36,437 nt of DNA from a virus, in IMG/VR virus record IMGVR_UViG_3300043435_000120, positions 1-36,437 of that record; one strand, written 5' to 3'. Position numbers and translations under genes: made by a program. Under the pieces are notes generated by a model, which worked only from the letters and a program-made list of their open reading frames with translations, made no database searches and was not told the DNA's origin. The number at the start of each line of letters is the position of its first letter. Within the stretch, counting starts at the first letter, position 1. Below are positions 23,101 to 30,636 of the stretch, piece after piece.

Positions 23101-24436
23101 TACGTTCCAAGAAGACCCAGGTATTGGTATCAATAGTCTTGGTATGTTCCTTGAGAATATGCCCTTTGTAGGTCCCCTTGGTAAACTTGTGATTCCCTTT
23201 CTGCGTACTCCAGCAAACATCCTTCGTTATCAAGTTCAACATACTCCTCTTATTGGTAAGTATGCTGGCGAATACCTAGCGGTGAAACAGTCTGGTGATG
23301 CTCTTCGTGTTGCTGAATATGAAGGCAGGGAAATGATTGGAGCAATGACTCTTGCTGTTGGTGGTAGTCTTGCTGCTGCTGAATTGATTACAGGTAATGA
23401 GCCTGCTAATCCAAGAGAACGTGCTCGATGGAAGACTCTTGGCATTCGCCCTAGGTCTATTAAGATAGGTGATCGGTGGATCTCTTATAATACCATTGAA
23501 CCTCTTTCAAACATCCTTGCAGCTTCTGCTGATCTTGTGATGGTGGCTAAGACGGGCCTTAATGAGGATTGGGTGGAAAACCTTGCTGGTCAACTCGGCC
23601 TAGCTATTGCTGCTTCCCTTACTGAGAAGAGTTACTTTGCAGGCCTTGAAGCCTTATCAGCGATTGCTACTCCTACAGAATTGATGAAGGGTGACACAGT
23701 TCTCAAAGGGTTACTTGCTACTGGTAACAACATGGTCCCCCTTGCCGGAACAAGGCGAGCATTTGCTAACTCCTTGGACCCCTACATGAGGGAATATGAT
23801 AATGAGTTCCAACGTGCTGCGGCTGCTGCTATTCCTGGTGTTAGTAAGTTCTTCCCTGAAAAGATCAATGTTCTTACTGGGAAGCCCCTAAACAACCCCA
23901 ATGGTGGCCCGTGGAATGCTCTTGTTCCTTTTGAAACCAGTCCAGATAATAAAGATCCAGTAGCAAAGATGCTAATGGAGACTGAGTTTAACTGGTCTGA
24001 TACGCTTGAAACTAGTCCTACTGGTTATCGGTTGTCAGGGGAAGAGAAGAGTTATATCCGTACAGAGATGTCACGGAATGGTCTTCGTTCCCAACTAGAT
24101 GATCTTCGTAAGTTAGATTGGTTCAAGCGTGATCTTGCTAATTGGAAGAAGCGGTCCATAGGTGATATTGGAACGGATCGTAGGCAATGGCCGCGTTTCT
24201 ATACCGAGATTCAAGACATCTGGGAAAGTAGCCGCACTAGGGCTTTTGATAAGATGGAATCTGAAAAGATTGAAACTGGACAGAAGCTAATTAGGGTACG
24301 TCAAGGCCAAGCTAATGTACAAGCAGGGCAGTACGATCTAACTAAACCTCTTTCAGCGGAGGACTTTAGTACCGCAGATGAAGCTGGAGCAACTCAAGTC
24401 TACAATGAATTGATGAAATTTGGTAACCCCCAGTAA
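20192..24436 (+). CDS. Internal core protein D (T7 gp16-like)
   Basis: This 1414-residue protein is the largest in the window and is in the gene 16 position (T7 gp16 is 1318). The N-terminus is a charged coiled-coil-like stretch (residues 20-60, K/E/R/Q-rich), followed by a glycine-rich hydrophobic segment near 155-185 (AAKIIGFIIGTRVAGRALG). There is no transglycosylase domain at its N-terminus, consistent with that domain being carried by the gp15-like protein. In T7, gp16 helps form the channel and pulls DNA into the cell. I read the identity from size, position and composition rather than from a catalytic motif. Confidence 0.85.
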   Translation: MAEIVPGRSTGGPVEDFTQTRKREEGAALLKKQQEDEARKRKLAQAAEAERQRKAKLDATMVNPVAGLQGPIRGITEASTAITDRLKGTPLEGPAQFGQELRRATTKGLVGIAEGVLNVGTQAVMDLTTNRNKEKDEYLRAAYDFGVTPKTQAGQAAAKIIGFIIGTRVAGRALGPLGKIGTAPVPTGLKGGAKLAAQTRKLVTDGLIPGAVADFILTDPREGNLSSSIRDLVPEQYRDNVAFALAAKEDDNPWINRLRSTFEGGPLNAAGNGITALIFGNKAARKVLEAGGSKDEALGAGIKAASDKSDELMKADVDAQELERVRWTDAQEKEMLNLQSREQLILEKLATLEPNAAKPVDSTTGLPELGKALGGSIVAGLRNGLWASWQKGSTKFAGINDPVLIAAKNAGISQTDRTAFDAFIDNYGGPSKQPSTPSKVVVDSDISDESKALTEELEQVRLAQADLENTIFEGADVNVKYEPWESQAAIRTEPDFNNVVAKQIELESGYTRPQSETGFVPGKQISHGGGGKVFTDAQLRIMNVDEGAEEIIKKYSKKIDFKQIARKSGRTVDQVVADATRIYTDFMDSLKTYDDLVSEGDLIKKLSEAGGTLTEPKGVFPTPEGNIAVKAIASDLSAQIYDIAYGAEEIDFAQLGNANNFDRLIDRFTGLMEIYKAGAQYQGGGLNAYKIRIGANAPGEAAEAMREFEGEDTLTIRQIRKWASDIKEAFRRGDADAQDQMRALTRAMILAGGDPSKTVSFGRTAIEIFGKNQMGVFYNSILSGTKTMIRNLSAVYRLVEAPTSIALMGMRKGDPALVRSAMAGFHAITTSTQEAFTVAARTWKSGIPQTWTPKMVVEQAEMAAMIESMEKMAKNPKEEMAVGFLKGHMRIAQYFDFPSKILMSTDDALKTILVRQRIAEQAMYKAMTESKDPTDVAGKVKTYMDEYSKFMDPQTGKVTNAGLQKYAEIGTFQEDPGIGINSLGMFLENMPFVGPLGKLVIPFLRTPANILRYQVQHTPLIGKYAGEYLAVKQSGDALRVAEYEGREMIGAMTLAVGGSLAAAELITGNEPANPRERARWKTLGIRPRSIKIGDRWISYNTIEPLSNILAASADLVMVAKTGLNEDWVENLAGQLGLAIAASLTEKSYFAGLEALSAIATPTELMKGDTVLKGLLATGNNMVPLAGTRRAFANSLDPYMREYDNEFQRAAAAAIPGVSKFFPEKINVLTGKPLNNPNGGPWNALVPFETSPDNKDPVAKMLMETEFNWSDTLETSPTGYRLSGEEKSYIRTEMSRNGLRSQLDDLRKLDWFKRDLANWKKRSIGDIGTDRRQWPRFYTEIQDIWESSRTRAFDKMESEKIETGQKLIRVRQGQANVQAGQYDLTKPLSAEDFSTADEAGATQVYNELMKFGNPQ

Positions 24437-24439
24437 ACA

Positions 24440-27349
24440 ATGGCAATCACTAGCAACACCTACACAGGAAACGGCTCTAATAAGCTGTTCTCTATTACCT
24501 TCCCATACATTGAAACCACTGATGTAGATGTCTATTTAAATGGCACTCTTCAGACAATTACAACTCAATACTCATTTGCCAACGCTACTACGATTGAATT
24601 TGTAGCTGCTCCTGCTAATGGAGCTAAGGTTTACATTCAACGTACTACTGCTAACGACACCAACGCAGCTACATTCTTTGCGGGGTCATCCATTAGGTCA
24701 TCTGATCTGAATGATAATTTCGATCAAGCCCTTTATACCCGTCAAGAACTAATTGATAATAATTGGAACAACACAGATCAAACAATTGAATCCGTAGAGA
24801 CATGGGTATCTAGTGATGCTTACATTGCTACTACCCAATCAATTGATCAACGTGTTGATTTTAAGATTGATACAGCACTAACAAGTGATGTCTTTGGATC
24901 TGATGGGGTATCCATTACGGATAATACTCCTGGTTCGGGACAGATCACTGTTGGTCTCAGTGCTAATTCTGTTGATCTTGATCGGATTAAGGATGCTGAT
25001 ATTATCACCACAGCAGAACAAGATGCTGGTAGCCCTTCTTGGGTAAGTGATGATACTAAGATTCCTACCATTGGTGCTTCTGCTAAGAGGTTTGATACCA
25101 TTGTTCAAACAGGAACACCTGTTGCCAGTAACTATCAAGTAGGTAAGACCTGGCTTCAGAATGATGCTAATAATACCCTTTCTATTTGGAATGGTTCTAC
25201 TTGGTTAGGTGTTGCTTCTGGTGGTACGTTCACCACGCAACCCACTGTTATCTATGTTGATAACATCAACGGTAACGATACTAATGATGGTCACCGCATC
25301 ATCAATCCAAAGAAAACCATCAAGAACGCCGTAGCGTCTGCTGCTGCTGGCGACATCATCAAGGTGGCACCTGGCGTTTACCAGGAGGTACTGCCTATTG
25401 ACATCACTGTTGCCAACCTCTCGATCGTTGGTGAGGCACAGCGGTCTTGCTTCGTTCACCCGACCGTTGCTACGCAGGAACAGATCATGTTCCGCTGCAA
25501 CAGCGGCACCTACATCGACGGGTTCACGTTTGCGGGCCTGAAGGCATCTGGGTCAAGGGGTGGTTATGCAAACGATAATGATCCGGTCTATGGTCTACCC
25601 ACCAACCAAGGCTGGGTTGCTGGTTTCTATCCAGGGGCCATTATTCGTAAATCGCCTTTCATCAACAACGCCACCAACTTTGCCGACAGTGGCATCAATA
25701 ACGCTGCGTTCGATCCGAACAACTACTCCGGCACTGGTGGTGACACAACGTCGGCCCCAACCGGTGGTGGCATCATCGTTGACGGGTCGTTGCCAGATGT
25801 CACAAGCCCACTGCGGTCCTTCGTCATTAACGAGTTCACCCAAGTCTGTCTTGACGGTCCAGGTCTTCTTGTTTGTAATAATGGCTACGCCCAGGCGGTG
25901 TCGTTCTTTGGTCTCTTCTGTCACTACCACGCTAAGGCGTTGTCTGGCGGCCAGATCAACATGGAGGTCGGCACCACTGACTTCGGTCGGTACGGCTTGA
26001 TTGCTGACGGCAAGAGCAGCACTGCAATCTTTACCGCCACAGCCAATGGTGCTGCTTCTGCTGGTGCCACTACCTTCGCCATTGGCGCCCCAATCCCTGA
26101 TACTGCCGGCACTTGGTTCGGTGATGCAACCCGTCCGGCTATCAACATGCTGGTCCAAGTTAGCGGGATTATTTATCCAATTCTTAGTGCTACTGCTAAC
26201 GGTGCTGGATGGAACGTTGTCATCAGTCGCCCCAACCCCAGCAACAGGACCGAGAACCTTGGCTTGGGTACTAGCCACAGCAACGGGGCAGCGGTTAGCT
26301 TTTTTCTGCGGTCGATGATTAGTACTGCGTCCCACACGATGGAGTACGCCGGGTCTGGCACCAATTACACCGCGCTGCCGGAGAACGGTGGGGTTGCTGA
26401 CGAAAGCAAAGAAGTTACCAACCTGAACAACGGCAAGGTTTGGTTGACCAGCACCGACCAGAACGGCAAGTTCAAGGTAGGTGACACATTTGAGGTGGAT
26501 CAACAGACGGGCTTTGTCAACATTGACCCAAGCGCATTTTCCGCCAACCTTGTTTCCGACCCGACTCCAGAACTTGGCGGAAACCTAGATGTGCTGTCTC
26601 GAAACATTTATAGTTCGGTAGGCAACGTTTCCATCAACGATACAGCTGTTGTGAGTGGAAATCTAGGCGTTAACGGAGCGTCGCCTCAGTCTCCACTAGA
26701 TGTAATTGCAAATGCTTCTGGCTATGCAACGAGTTTTCGTGGTCGCAGTGGTGACAATCTTTGCGAGTTAAGATTTGCATCTAATAATCACGCAACTGTT
26801 TATGCAATTCTCCAATCCGGCCCAACCTATCTAGCAGCACAAGTAAATGGCAGCGAGCGCCTGCGCATCGGCTCAGATGGCCTTCTTACGCTTGCTACTG
26901 GCCCCGGCATCAAGTTCCCCGCAACCGCCGTCGCCAGCGCCGATCCAAACACGCTGGATGATTACGAAGAAGGGACGTGGACGCCGACGGTAATTGGATC
27001 CACCACTGCGGGCACTGCTACATATGCTGTGCAAAATGCCAGATACACAAAAACTGGGCGAACGGTTTTTGTTGAAGTATTGCTTAACTGGTCGGCAGGT
27101 ACTGGAACAGGCAACTTGCGTGTTAGCGGCCTTCCTTTTACTTCCTCAAGTACCGTAACAACACCTTCGCTTGCGCTTTCTATTTGCTCAGACATTGCTG
27201 TAACAGCTTTACACATACTGACGGCCCGCATTGCGGATAATTCAACGCAGATTGAGTTCCTTAGTTACCCATCAGGAGGCGGAGCTTATGTAATTGTGGC
27301 ATATGACGGAGCAGGAGTAATAGGTATTTCCGGCTCATACACTGTCTAA
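24440..27349 (+). CDS. Tail fibre with gp17-like N-terminus and beta-helix body
   Basis: This 969-residue receptor-binding protein has an N-terminal 150 residues matching the T7 gp17 tail-attachment domain (NTYTGNGSNKLFSITFPYIE, and AATFFAGSSIRSSDLNDNFD). From about residue 265 a pectate-lyase-like beta-helix begins (VIYVDNINGNDTNDG, NPKKTIKNAV, VAPGVYQE). A connector includes TSTDQNGKFKVGDTFEVDQQ and PELGGNLDVLSRNIYS. The C-terminal 150 residues carry the common YEEGTWTP module. The DNA for residues about 260-705 is clearly GC-richer than both ends, a sign of recombination. A T-rich run follows the stop. Confidence 0.9.
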   Translation: MAITSNTYTGNGSNKLFSITFPYIETTDVDVYLNGTLQTITTQYSFANATTIEFVAAPANGAKVYIQRTTANDTNAATFFAGSSIRSSDLNDNFDQALYTRQELIDNNWNNTDQTIESVETWVSSDAYIATTQSIDQRVDFKIDTALTSDVFGSDGVSITDNTPGSGQITVGLSANSVDLDRIKDADIITTAEQDAGSPSWVSDDTKIPTIGASAKRFDTIVQTGTPVASNYQVGKTWLQNDANNTLSIWNGSTWLGVASGGTFTTQPTVIYVDNINGNDTNDGHRIINPKKTIKNAVASAAAGDIIKVAPGVYQEVLPIDITVANLSIVGEAQRSCFVHPTVATQEQIMFRCNSGTYIDGFTFAGLKASGSRGGYANDNDPVYGLPTNQGWVAGFYPGAIIRKSPFINNATNFADSGINNAAFDPNNYSGTGGDTTSAPTGGGIIVDGSLPDVTSPLRSFVINEFTQVCLDGPGLLVCNNGYAQAVSFFGLFCHYHAKALSGGQINMEVGTTDFGRYGLIADGKSSTAIFTATANGAASAGATTFAIGAPIPDTAGTWFGDATRPAINMLVQVSGIIYPILSATANGAGWNVVISRPNPSNRTENLGLGTSHSNGAAVSFFLRSMISTASHTMEYAGSGTNYTALPENGGVADESKEVTNLNNGKVWLTSTDQNGKFKVGDTFEVDQQTGFVNIDPSAFSANLVSDPTPELGGNLDVLSRNIYSSVGNVSINDTAVVSGNLGVNGASPQSPLDVIANASGYATSFRGRSGDNLCELRFASNNHATVYAILQSGPTYLAAQVNGSERLRIGSDGLLTLATGPGIKFPATAVASADPNTLDDYEEGTWTPTVIGSTTAGTATYAVQNARYTKTGRTVFVEVLLNWSAGTGTGNLRVSGLPFTSSSTVTTPSLALSICSDIAVTALHILTARIADNSTQIEFLSYPSGGGAYVIVAYDGAGVIGISGSYTV

Positions 27350-27384
27350 TTTTTTTTCCAAGCCCGCAACACGGCTTAAAACTA

Positions 27385-27439
27385 GGTGACGACTACGTCG
27401 CCATACGACCCATCCAAACCCGTTCCTGCCAGTCGGCAG
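27385..27439 (+). promoter_or_regulatory. Two hairpins between fibre and lysis region
   Basis: GGTGACG-ACTA-CGTCGCC (27385-27402, 7 pairs with one G-U) and CTGCC-AGTC-GGCAG (27426-27439, 5 pairs) lie in the 98-base gap. Neither has a T tract after it, though eight T follow the fibre stop upstream. They may process or stabilise the mRNA; function is unknown. Confidence 0.45.
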
Positions 27440-27447
27440 TTCCTAAA

Positions 27448-27651
27448 ATGGCTCTAGTTAAAGAAGTCGTCATCGACAAAATCGAAGTCCTGGAATCTGG
27501 TTCTATCCAGGTCCGCCAGGCCACCCGCGTCCTTGAGGATGGCGAAGTGTTGTCCACCTCCTACCACCGTCACGTACTTGAAAAGGATGCAGACCTGACC
27601 AACGAAGATCCAAGGGTAGCTGCCATTGCTACTGCCGCTTGGGCTGACTAA
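27448..27651 (+). CDS. Small conserved-looking protein of unknown function
   Basis: This 67-residue, strongly acidic protein (VVIDKIEVLESGSIQVRQAT, then LEDGEVLSTSYHRHVLEKD) has a beta-strand pattern that suggests a small folded domain. Similar short proteins occur after fibre genes in cyanophages and pelagiphages as I remember them, without assigned function. Its stop overlaps the next start (TAATG). Confidence 0.7.
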   Translation: MALVKEVVIDKIEVLESGSIQVRQATRVLEDGEVLSTSYHRHVLEKDADLTNEDPRVAAIATAAWAD

Positions 27652-27779
27652 TGGGCAAGCCTAAATCACTAGCAAAAGTGGATCACATTCCAGGTCCACC
27701 AAAGAAAACACGTCAAGGACAAGGACAAAATAGCCTTCCCAAGGCAACCCGTAAACTTTCTCGCGGTCAAGGCCGCTAA
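27651..27779 (+). CDS. Very small basic protein
   Basis: This 42-residue, lysine- and arginine-rich protein (MGKPKSLAKVDHIPGPPKKT then RQGQGQ, ending RKLSRGQGR) is below the usual gene-calling length. The TAATG overlap with the upstream gene and the 4-base gap to the next support it. It is probably a nucleic-acid-binding or virion protein by charge alone; no family is recognised. Confidence 0.55.
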   Translation: MGKPKSLAKVDHIPGPPKKTRQGQGQNSLPKATRKLSRGQGR

Positions 27780-27783
27780 TTAA

Positions 27784-27984
27784 ATGCTTACTTTTCTTGG
27801 TCTTAAGGTTTCCTACGAAACTCTTGCCTTTCTCGCTTTGTTTTTGGGTTCTGAAGTTGTTGGTGCCAGCAAACTTAAGGAGAATAGCATTGTTCAACTA
27901 CTGCTTAACGCTGTTAACTCCCTGAAGCCCTTCCGTACTGAAGACGACAAGATCTCTAAGGTTAAGGATACCCTTCTTAAGTAA
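27784..27984 (+). CDS. Small membrane protein in holin position
   Basis: This 66-residue protein has one predicted membrane helix (YETLAFLALFLGSEVVGAS, about residues 11-29) and a charged C-terminus (FRTEDDKISKVKDTLLK). It stands directly before the endolysin-like gene, where T7 has holin 17.5. One membrane span fits a class III or pinholin-like protein, but the holin assignment rests on position and hydrophobicity only. Confidence 0.5.
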   Translation: MLTFLGLKVSYETLAFLALFLGSEVVGASKLKENSIVQLLLNAVNSLKPFRTEDDKISKVKDTLLK

Positions 27985-27989
27985 ACCTA

Positions 27990-28544
27990 GTGACTATTAT
28001 CAAGGTCCCTCAGTATTTTCCTCAACTTGATAGTACCACCCGTCATGGCAGTAGGATGTGCTTTAGTTCGTCTGCTGCCATGGCTATCAAGTACCTGAAG
28101 CCAGAAGCCCTTATGGGGTCTAATGCTGATGATGATTACCTCAAAACGGTACTCAAGTATGGTGACACCACCGAAGCAACCGCACACATTCGAGCAGCCT
28201 TTGATTATGGAGTCAAGGCCACCTTTTATCAAAACGGAACCCGTACCATCCTTGAAAAGGAGTTAGATGCTGGGTATCCTGTGGCTTGTGGCATCCTCCA
28301 CCATGGCCCTGCTCACGCTCCTAGGGGTGGTGGGCACTGGATGCTCGTGGTGGGGCTTACGGATACCCATGTGGTGTGTCATGACCCCTATGGGGAGTTA
28401 AATAACTCAGATGGGGGGTATCCAAAACCCGGATGGGGTGGTAAAAACATCTCTTATACCTGGAAAAACTGGTCTAAACGGTGGATGGTTGACGGGAATG
28501 GCTCTGGTTGGTACATGACATTCCGTAAACTACCCCTTAAATAA
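27990..28544 (+). CDS. C39-like cysteine peptidase, candidate endolysin
   Basis: This 184-residue protein has a papain-like C39 outline: C24 in RMCFSSSAAMAIKYL, H116 in GGGHWMLVVGL and D132 in CHDPYGE, the expected Cys-His-Asp order. The start is a GTG at 27990. No signal peptide or cell-wall-binding repeat is seen. Its location after a membrane protein and before the small terminase suggests that it is the lysis enzyme, cutting peptide cross-links rather than sugar chains. A virion or processing protease is an alternative. Confidence 0.75.
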   Translation: MTIIKVPQYFPQLDSTTRHGSRMCFSSSAAMAIKYLKPEALMGSNADDDYLKTVLKYGDTTEATAHIRAAFDYGVKATFYQNGTRTILEKELDAGYPVACGILHHGPAHAPRGGGHWMLVVGLTDTHVVCHDPYGELNNSDGGYPKPGWGGKNISYTWKNWSKRWMVDGNGSGWYMTFRKLPLK

Positions 28545-28562
28545 ACACTTTTATTAAATATC

Positions 28563-28904
28563 ATGGCTTCTATTACAACTGATGCCGCAACAACTGTGGG
28601 TACATTCCTTACGGAACCCAGTACTACGGCATTTTCCCTTGGGGCATCACGTTCCATTACTCTTGCGGCGACAAGTGTAAACCAAGCACTGACGACAACG
28701 TGTCGTTTTGTGTCAATTAAGTGTGCTGGTGGTAATCACTGTCATTATATAATTGGTGTTGGCGCTCAAACTGCTACTGCTTCGTCTCATTACCTGCGTA
28801 CTGGCGAACGGATTGTACTAGCAGTTCCTCCTAATGCTAACATTGCTGCTATTCAAGGTGCTGGTGCTTCTACAACTTTGTATATCACTGAACTTGCTGA
28901 TTAA
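28563..28904 (+). CDS. Small beta-rich protein, probable virion component
   Basis: This 113-residue protein is rich in T, A and S with alternating hydrophobic strands. It includes RFVSIKCAGGNHCHYIIGVG and HYLRTGERIVLAVPPNANIA. The composition and location resemble small decoration or fibre-associated proteins in cyanophages, but I cannot name a family. Two Cys-His stretches (KCAGGNHCH) could hold a metal; this is speculation. Confidence 0.6.
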   Translation: MASITTDAATTVGTFLTEPSTTAFSLGASRSITLAATSVNQALTTTCRFVSIKCAGGNHCHYIIGVGAQTATASSHYLRTGERIVLAVPPNANIAAIQGAGASTTLYITELAD

Positions 28905-28906
28905 GC

Positions 28907-29137
28907 ATGACACAACGAGCAAATGAAGATCAGTTTAACGAGCTTCACGGCCTCGTTACCGAAGAACTGATTGGTCGAATTAAATCAGGCACAGCCACCA
29001 CACAAGACCTAAAGGCTGCCACTGATTGGCTATCTAAAAATAACATCACAGGTGTTCCTGTGCTTGGTTCTCCACTTGCCACCCTGTTTAGTAGTCTTGA
29101 ATTGGAGCTGGAGGATGTCGAACGGGCCATCAGATAA
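28907..29137 (+). CDS. terS: Small terminase subunit (T7 gp18-like)
   Basis: This 76-residue protein has the pattern of the T7-group small terminase: NELHGLVTEELIGRIKSG then DLKAATDWLSKNNITGVPV, ending in an acidic helix (LELELEDVERAIR). It would recognise concatemer DNA and regulate the motor. It is separated from the large subunit by about 3 kb, far more than in T7. The next gene overlaps its end by 23 bases. Confidence 0.8.
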   Translation: MTQRANEDQFNELHGLVTEELIGRIKSGTATTQDLKAATDWLSKNNITGVPVLGSPLATLFSSLELELEDVERAIR

Positions 29138-29345
29138 TGAAGAGGATATGTCAACAATGCTTAGGAACCTAGCAGCAACTGCTTTCCTAGCACTCTTTAG
29201 TTGGCACCTGATCACTCTTCACAACATTGCTAAATCAGTTGAGGTGCTTGTCGAACGGGTAAGTGCCTCTAACTCAAGGATTGAGCGCCTCGAAAACGAA
29301 GTATTCTTTAAACCAGATGGCGCAAGCAAAGAAGAAGTCCGCTAA
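29115..29345 (+). CDS. Small membrane protein with coiled coil
   Basis: This 76-residue protein has a hydrophobic helix (LAATAFLALFSWHLITL, about 19-35) followed by a heptad-like stretch (SVEVLVERVSASNSRIERLE). A membrane anchor with a periplasmic coiled coil is the build of an inner-membrane spanin. T7 places its spanin gene 18.5 at this point between the terminase genes, so a spanin role is the best guess. An alternative in-frame ATG is at 29148. Confidence 0.6.
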   Translation: MSNGPSDNEEDMSTMLRNLAATAFLALFSWHLITLHNIAKSVEVLVERVSASNSRIERLENEVFFKPDGASKEEVR

Positions 29346-29583
29346 GTATTATGCGGCAAATCCAGATGCTGCTGCCAAGAAAGCGGCCTATCAACGCAAA
29401 CTGAATAAAAAACCAGACGTAAAGAATGCCTCTGAGGAACGATGGGGTGAACGCCGTCGCAGGGGCATTGCGGGTAAAGGTGGTGCTGACCTTTCCCACA
29501 CTAAGAGTGGCCGAATGGTATTGGAATCGCCCTCAAAGAACAGAGCACGAAATGGACACAACGGTAAGAGCCCCCGAAAATGA
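29317..29583 (+). CDS. Basic small protein (AKKKSAKYYAANP type)
   Basis: This 88-residue, highly positive protein contains YYAANPDAAAKKAAYQRKLN, then RWGERRRRGIAGKGGADLSH and SPSKNRARNGHNGKSPRK. I recall similar proteins in cyanophages of several families, with no proven function. It overlaps the previous gene by 29 bases and the next by 4. Strong charge suggests binding to DNA or RNA. Confidence 0.7.
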   Translation: MAQAKKKSAKYYAANPDAAAKKAAYQRKLNKKPDVKNASEERWGERRRRGIAGKGGADLSHTKSGRMVLESPSKNRARNGHNGKSPRK

Positions 29584-29717
29584 ACAAAGGAAACGCTAAG
29601 CCACCCGGCCTTTACGCAAACATGAATGCCCGCAAAGCAGCAGGTAAGAGTCGCCCCAAAAGCAAAAGCACTATTTCTAAAGCTGCTTATGCTAATATGA
29701 AAGCAGGTTTCCCTAAA
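29580..29717 (+). CDS. Very small basic protein, possibly frameshifted at its end
   Basis: This 45-residue frame reads MNKGNAKPPGLYANMNARKA, then KSRPKSKSTISKAAYANMK, before SRFP and a stop. If one A of the AAAA run near 29699-29702 is skipped, the end becomes KAGFPKKKK with a stop at 29728-29730, which fits the lysine-rich style better. That could be a sequencing slip or a real +1 shift. An ATGA overlap with the upstream gene supports the start. Confidence 0.5.
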
Positions 29718-29748
29718 AAGAAGAAGTAAATTTACTCCTATCGAGTCA

Positions 29749-30066
29749 ATGCTACTCAAGGGTCCTTCTGATTACCTTTTTAATTTAAGGGCTATGTCTT
29801 CCTCAGAAGCTAAACGACTTTGGCGATCTGCAATTAAAGAACATTGGAATAATCAATGTGTTTATTGTGGATCAAATCATGATCTAACGTTGGATCACGT
29901 CATTCCAAAAGCCCGTGGAGGTCATAATATCACATCTAATGTGGTACCTGCTTGTCGCAAGTGTAACCAGAGCAAAGGTTCTAGTCACTGGCTCAGCTGG
30001 TGGATAGGACAGGAACACTTTGACCATTCTAATTTTTCAAAAGTCCTTACTTGGACAACCGGTTAA
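29749..30066 (+). CDS. HNH endonuclease
   Basis: This 105-residue protein shows the complete HNH fold: C37-x-x-C40, the catalytic DH at 49-50 within LTLDHVIPKARGGHN, N64 in TSNVVPAC, and C69-x-x-C72. Such free-standing genes between phage genes are usually homing nucleases; some help terminases, and this one lies between the two terminase genes. An internal ATG at 29794 is an alternative start. The DNA is AT-richer than the genes around it. Confidence 0.85.
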   Translation: MLLKGPSDYLFNLRAMSSSEAKRLWRSAIKEHWNNQCVYCGSNHDLTLDHVIPKARGGHNITSNVVPACRKCNQSKGSSHWLSWWIGQEHFDHSNFSKVLTWTTG

Positions 30067-30091
30067 CGTTAACATTTACAACCCTACAACG

Positions 30092-30631
30092 ATGTCTACT
30101 ACTGCTGACTCGACTACTTACGGTTCCATCTCTAACGATCCTGGCCGTCGTTCCGAAAACCAACAGACCAATAAGGTTCACACCACGGCTAACGTGTCAG
30201 GTGGCACTACTACGACCACTACTATTGCTGCTTCTTATGGTGCTGCTGCCACTGACGTTGCGGTTAACGCAACTGTTGATGCTGCTGAAACCGCCATCTT
30301 CACCGTGCGTCGTGCTCGCACTACCCCGTCTACCCTTCCTACCGCAAAGGTAACGGGAACTGCTACCCGTAAGGAAACCGGTGCTGTTGCTACCTTTGGC
30401 ACCCGCGTTAACGGCTCTGGTTATACCTCTGGCACCTATACCAATGTTGCCCTTAGTGGTGGTTCTGGTTATGGCGCTACCGCTAACATCACCGTGACTT
30501 CTGGTGCTGTTACTGCTGCTACCCTTGTTAGGGGTGGGCAATGGTACACCACTAGCGACACCCTGTCCTGCCAACTGATTGGTGCGGGCACCTTGTTTGC
30601 TCTGCCTGTTGCTACTATTACTCAGGGTTGA
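30092..30631 (+). CDS. Probable virion structural protein, glycine/threonine-rich
   Basis: This 179-residue protein is rich in T, A, G and V. The C-terminal 70 residues hold the phrase GSGYTSGTYTNVALSGGSGY followed by GATANITVTSGAV, a beta-structured module seen in many phage virion proteins. The ATG at 30092 is preferred because it clears the upstream HNH gene. GC-rich, highly regular codon use like that of the capsid gene suggests high expression. Confidence 0.65.
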   Translation: MSTTADSTTYGSISNDPGRRSENQQTNKVHTTANVSGGTTTTTTIAASYGAAATDVAVNATVDAAETAIFTVRRARTTPSTLPTAKVTGTATRKETGAVATFGTRVNGSGYTSGTYTNVALSGGSGYGATANITVTSGAVTAATLVRGGQWYTTSDTLSCQLIGAGTLFALPVATITQG

Positions 30632-30636
30632 TTGTC

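Noticed and set aside
25595-26503. Minus-strand frame of 302 codons opposite the fibre beta-helix
   Set aside because: An artefact of the GC-rich fibre module; the low-complexity translation shows no recognisable motif.
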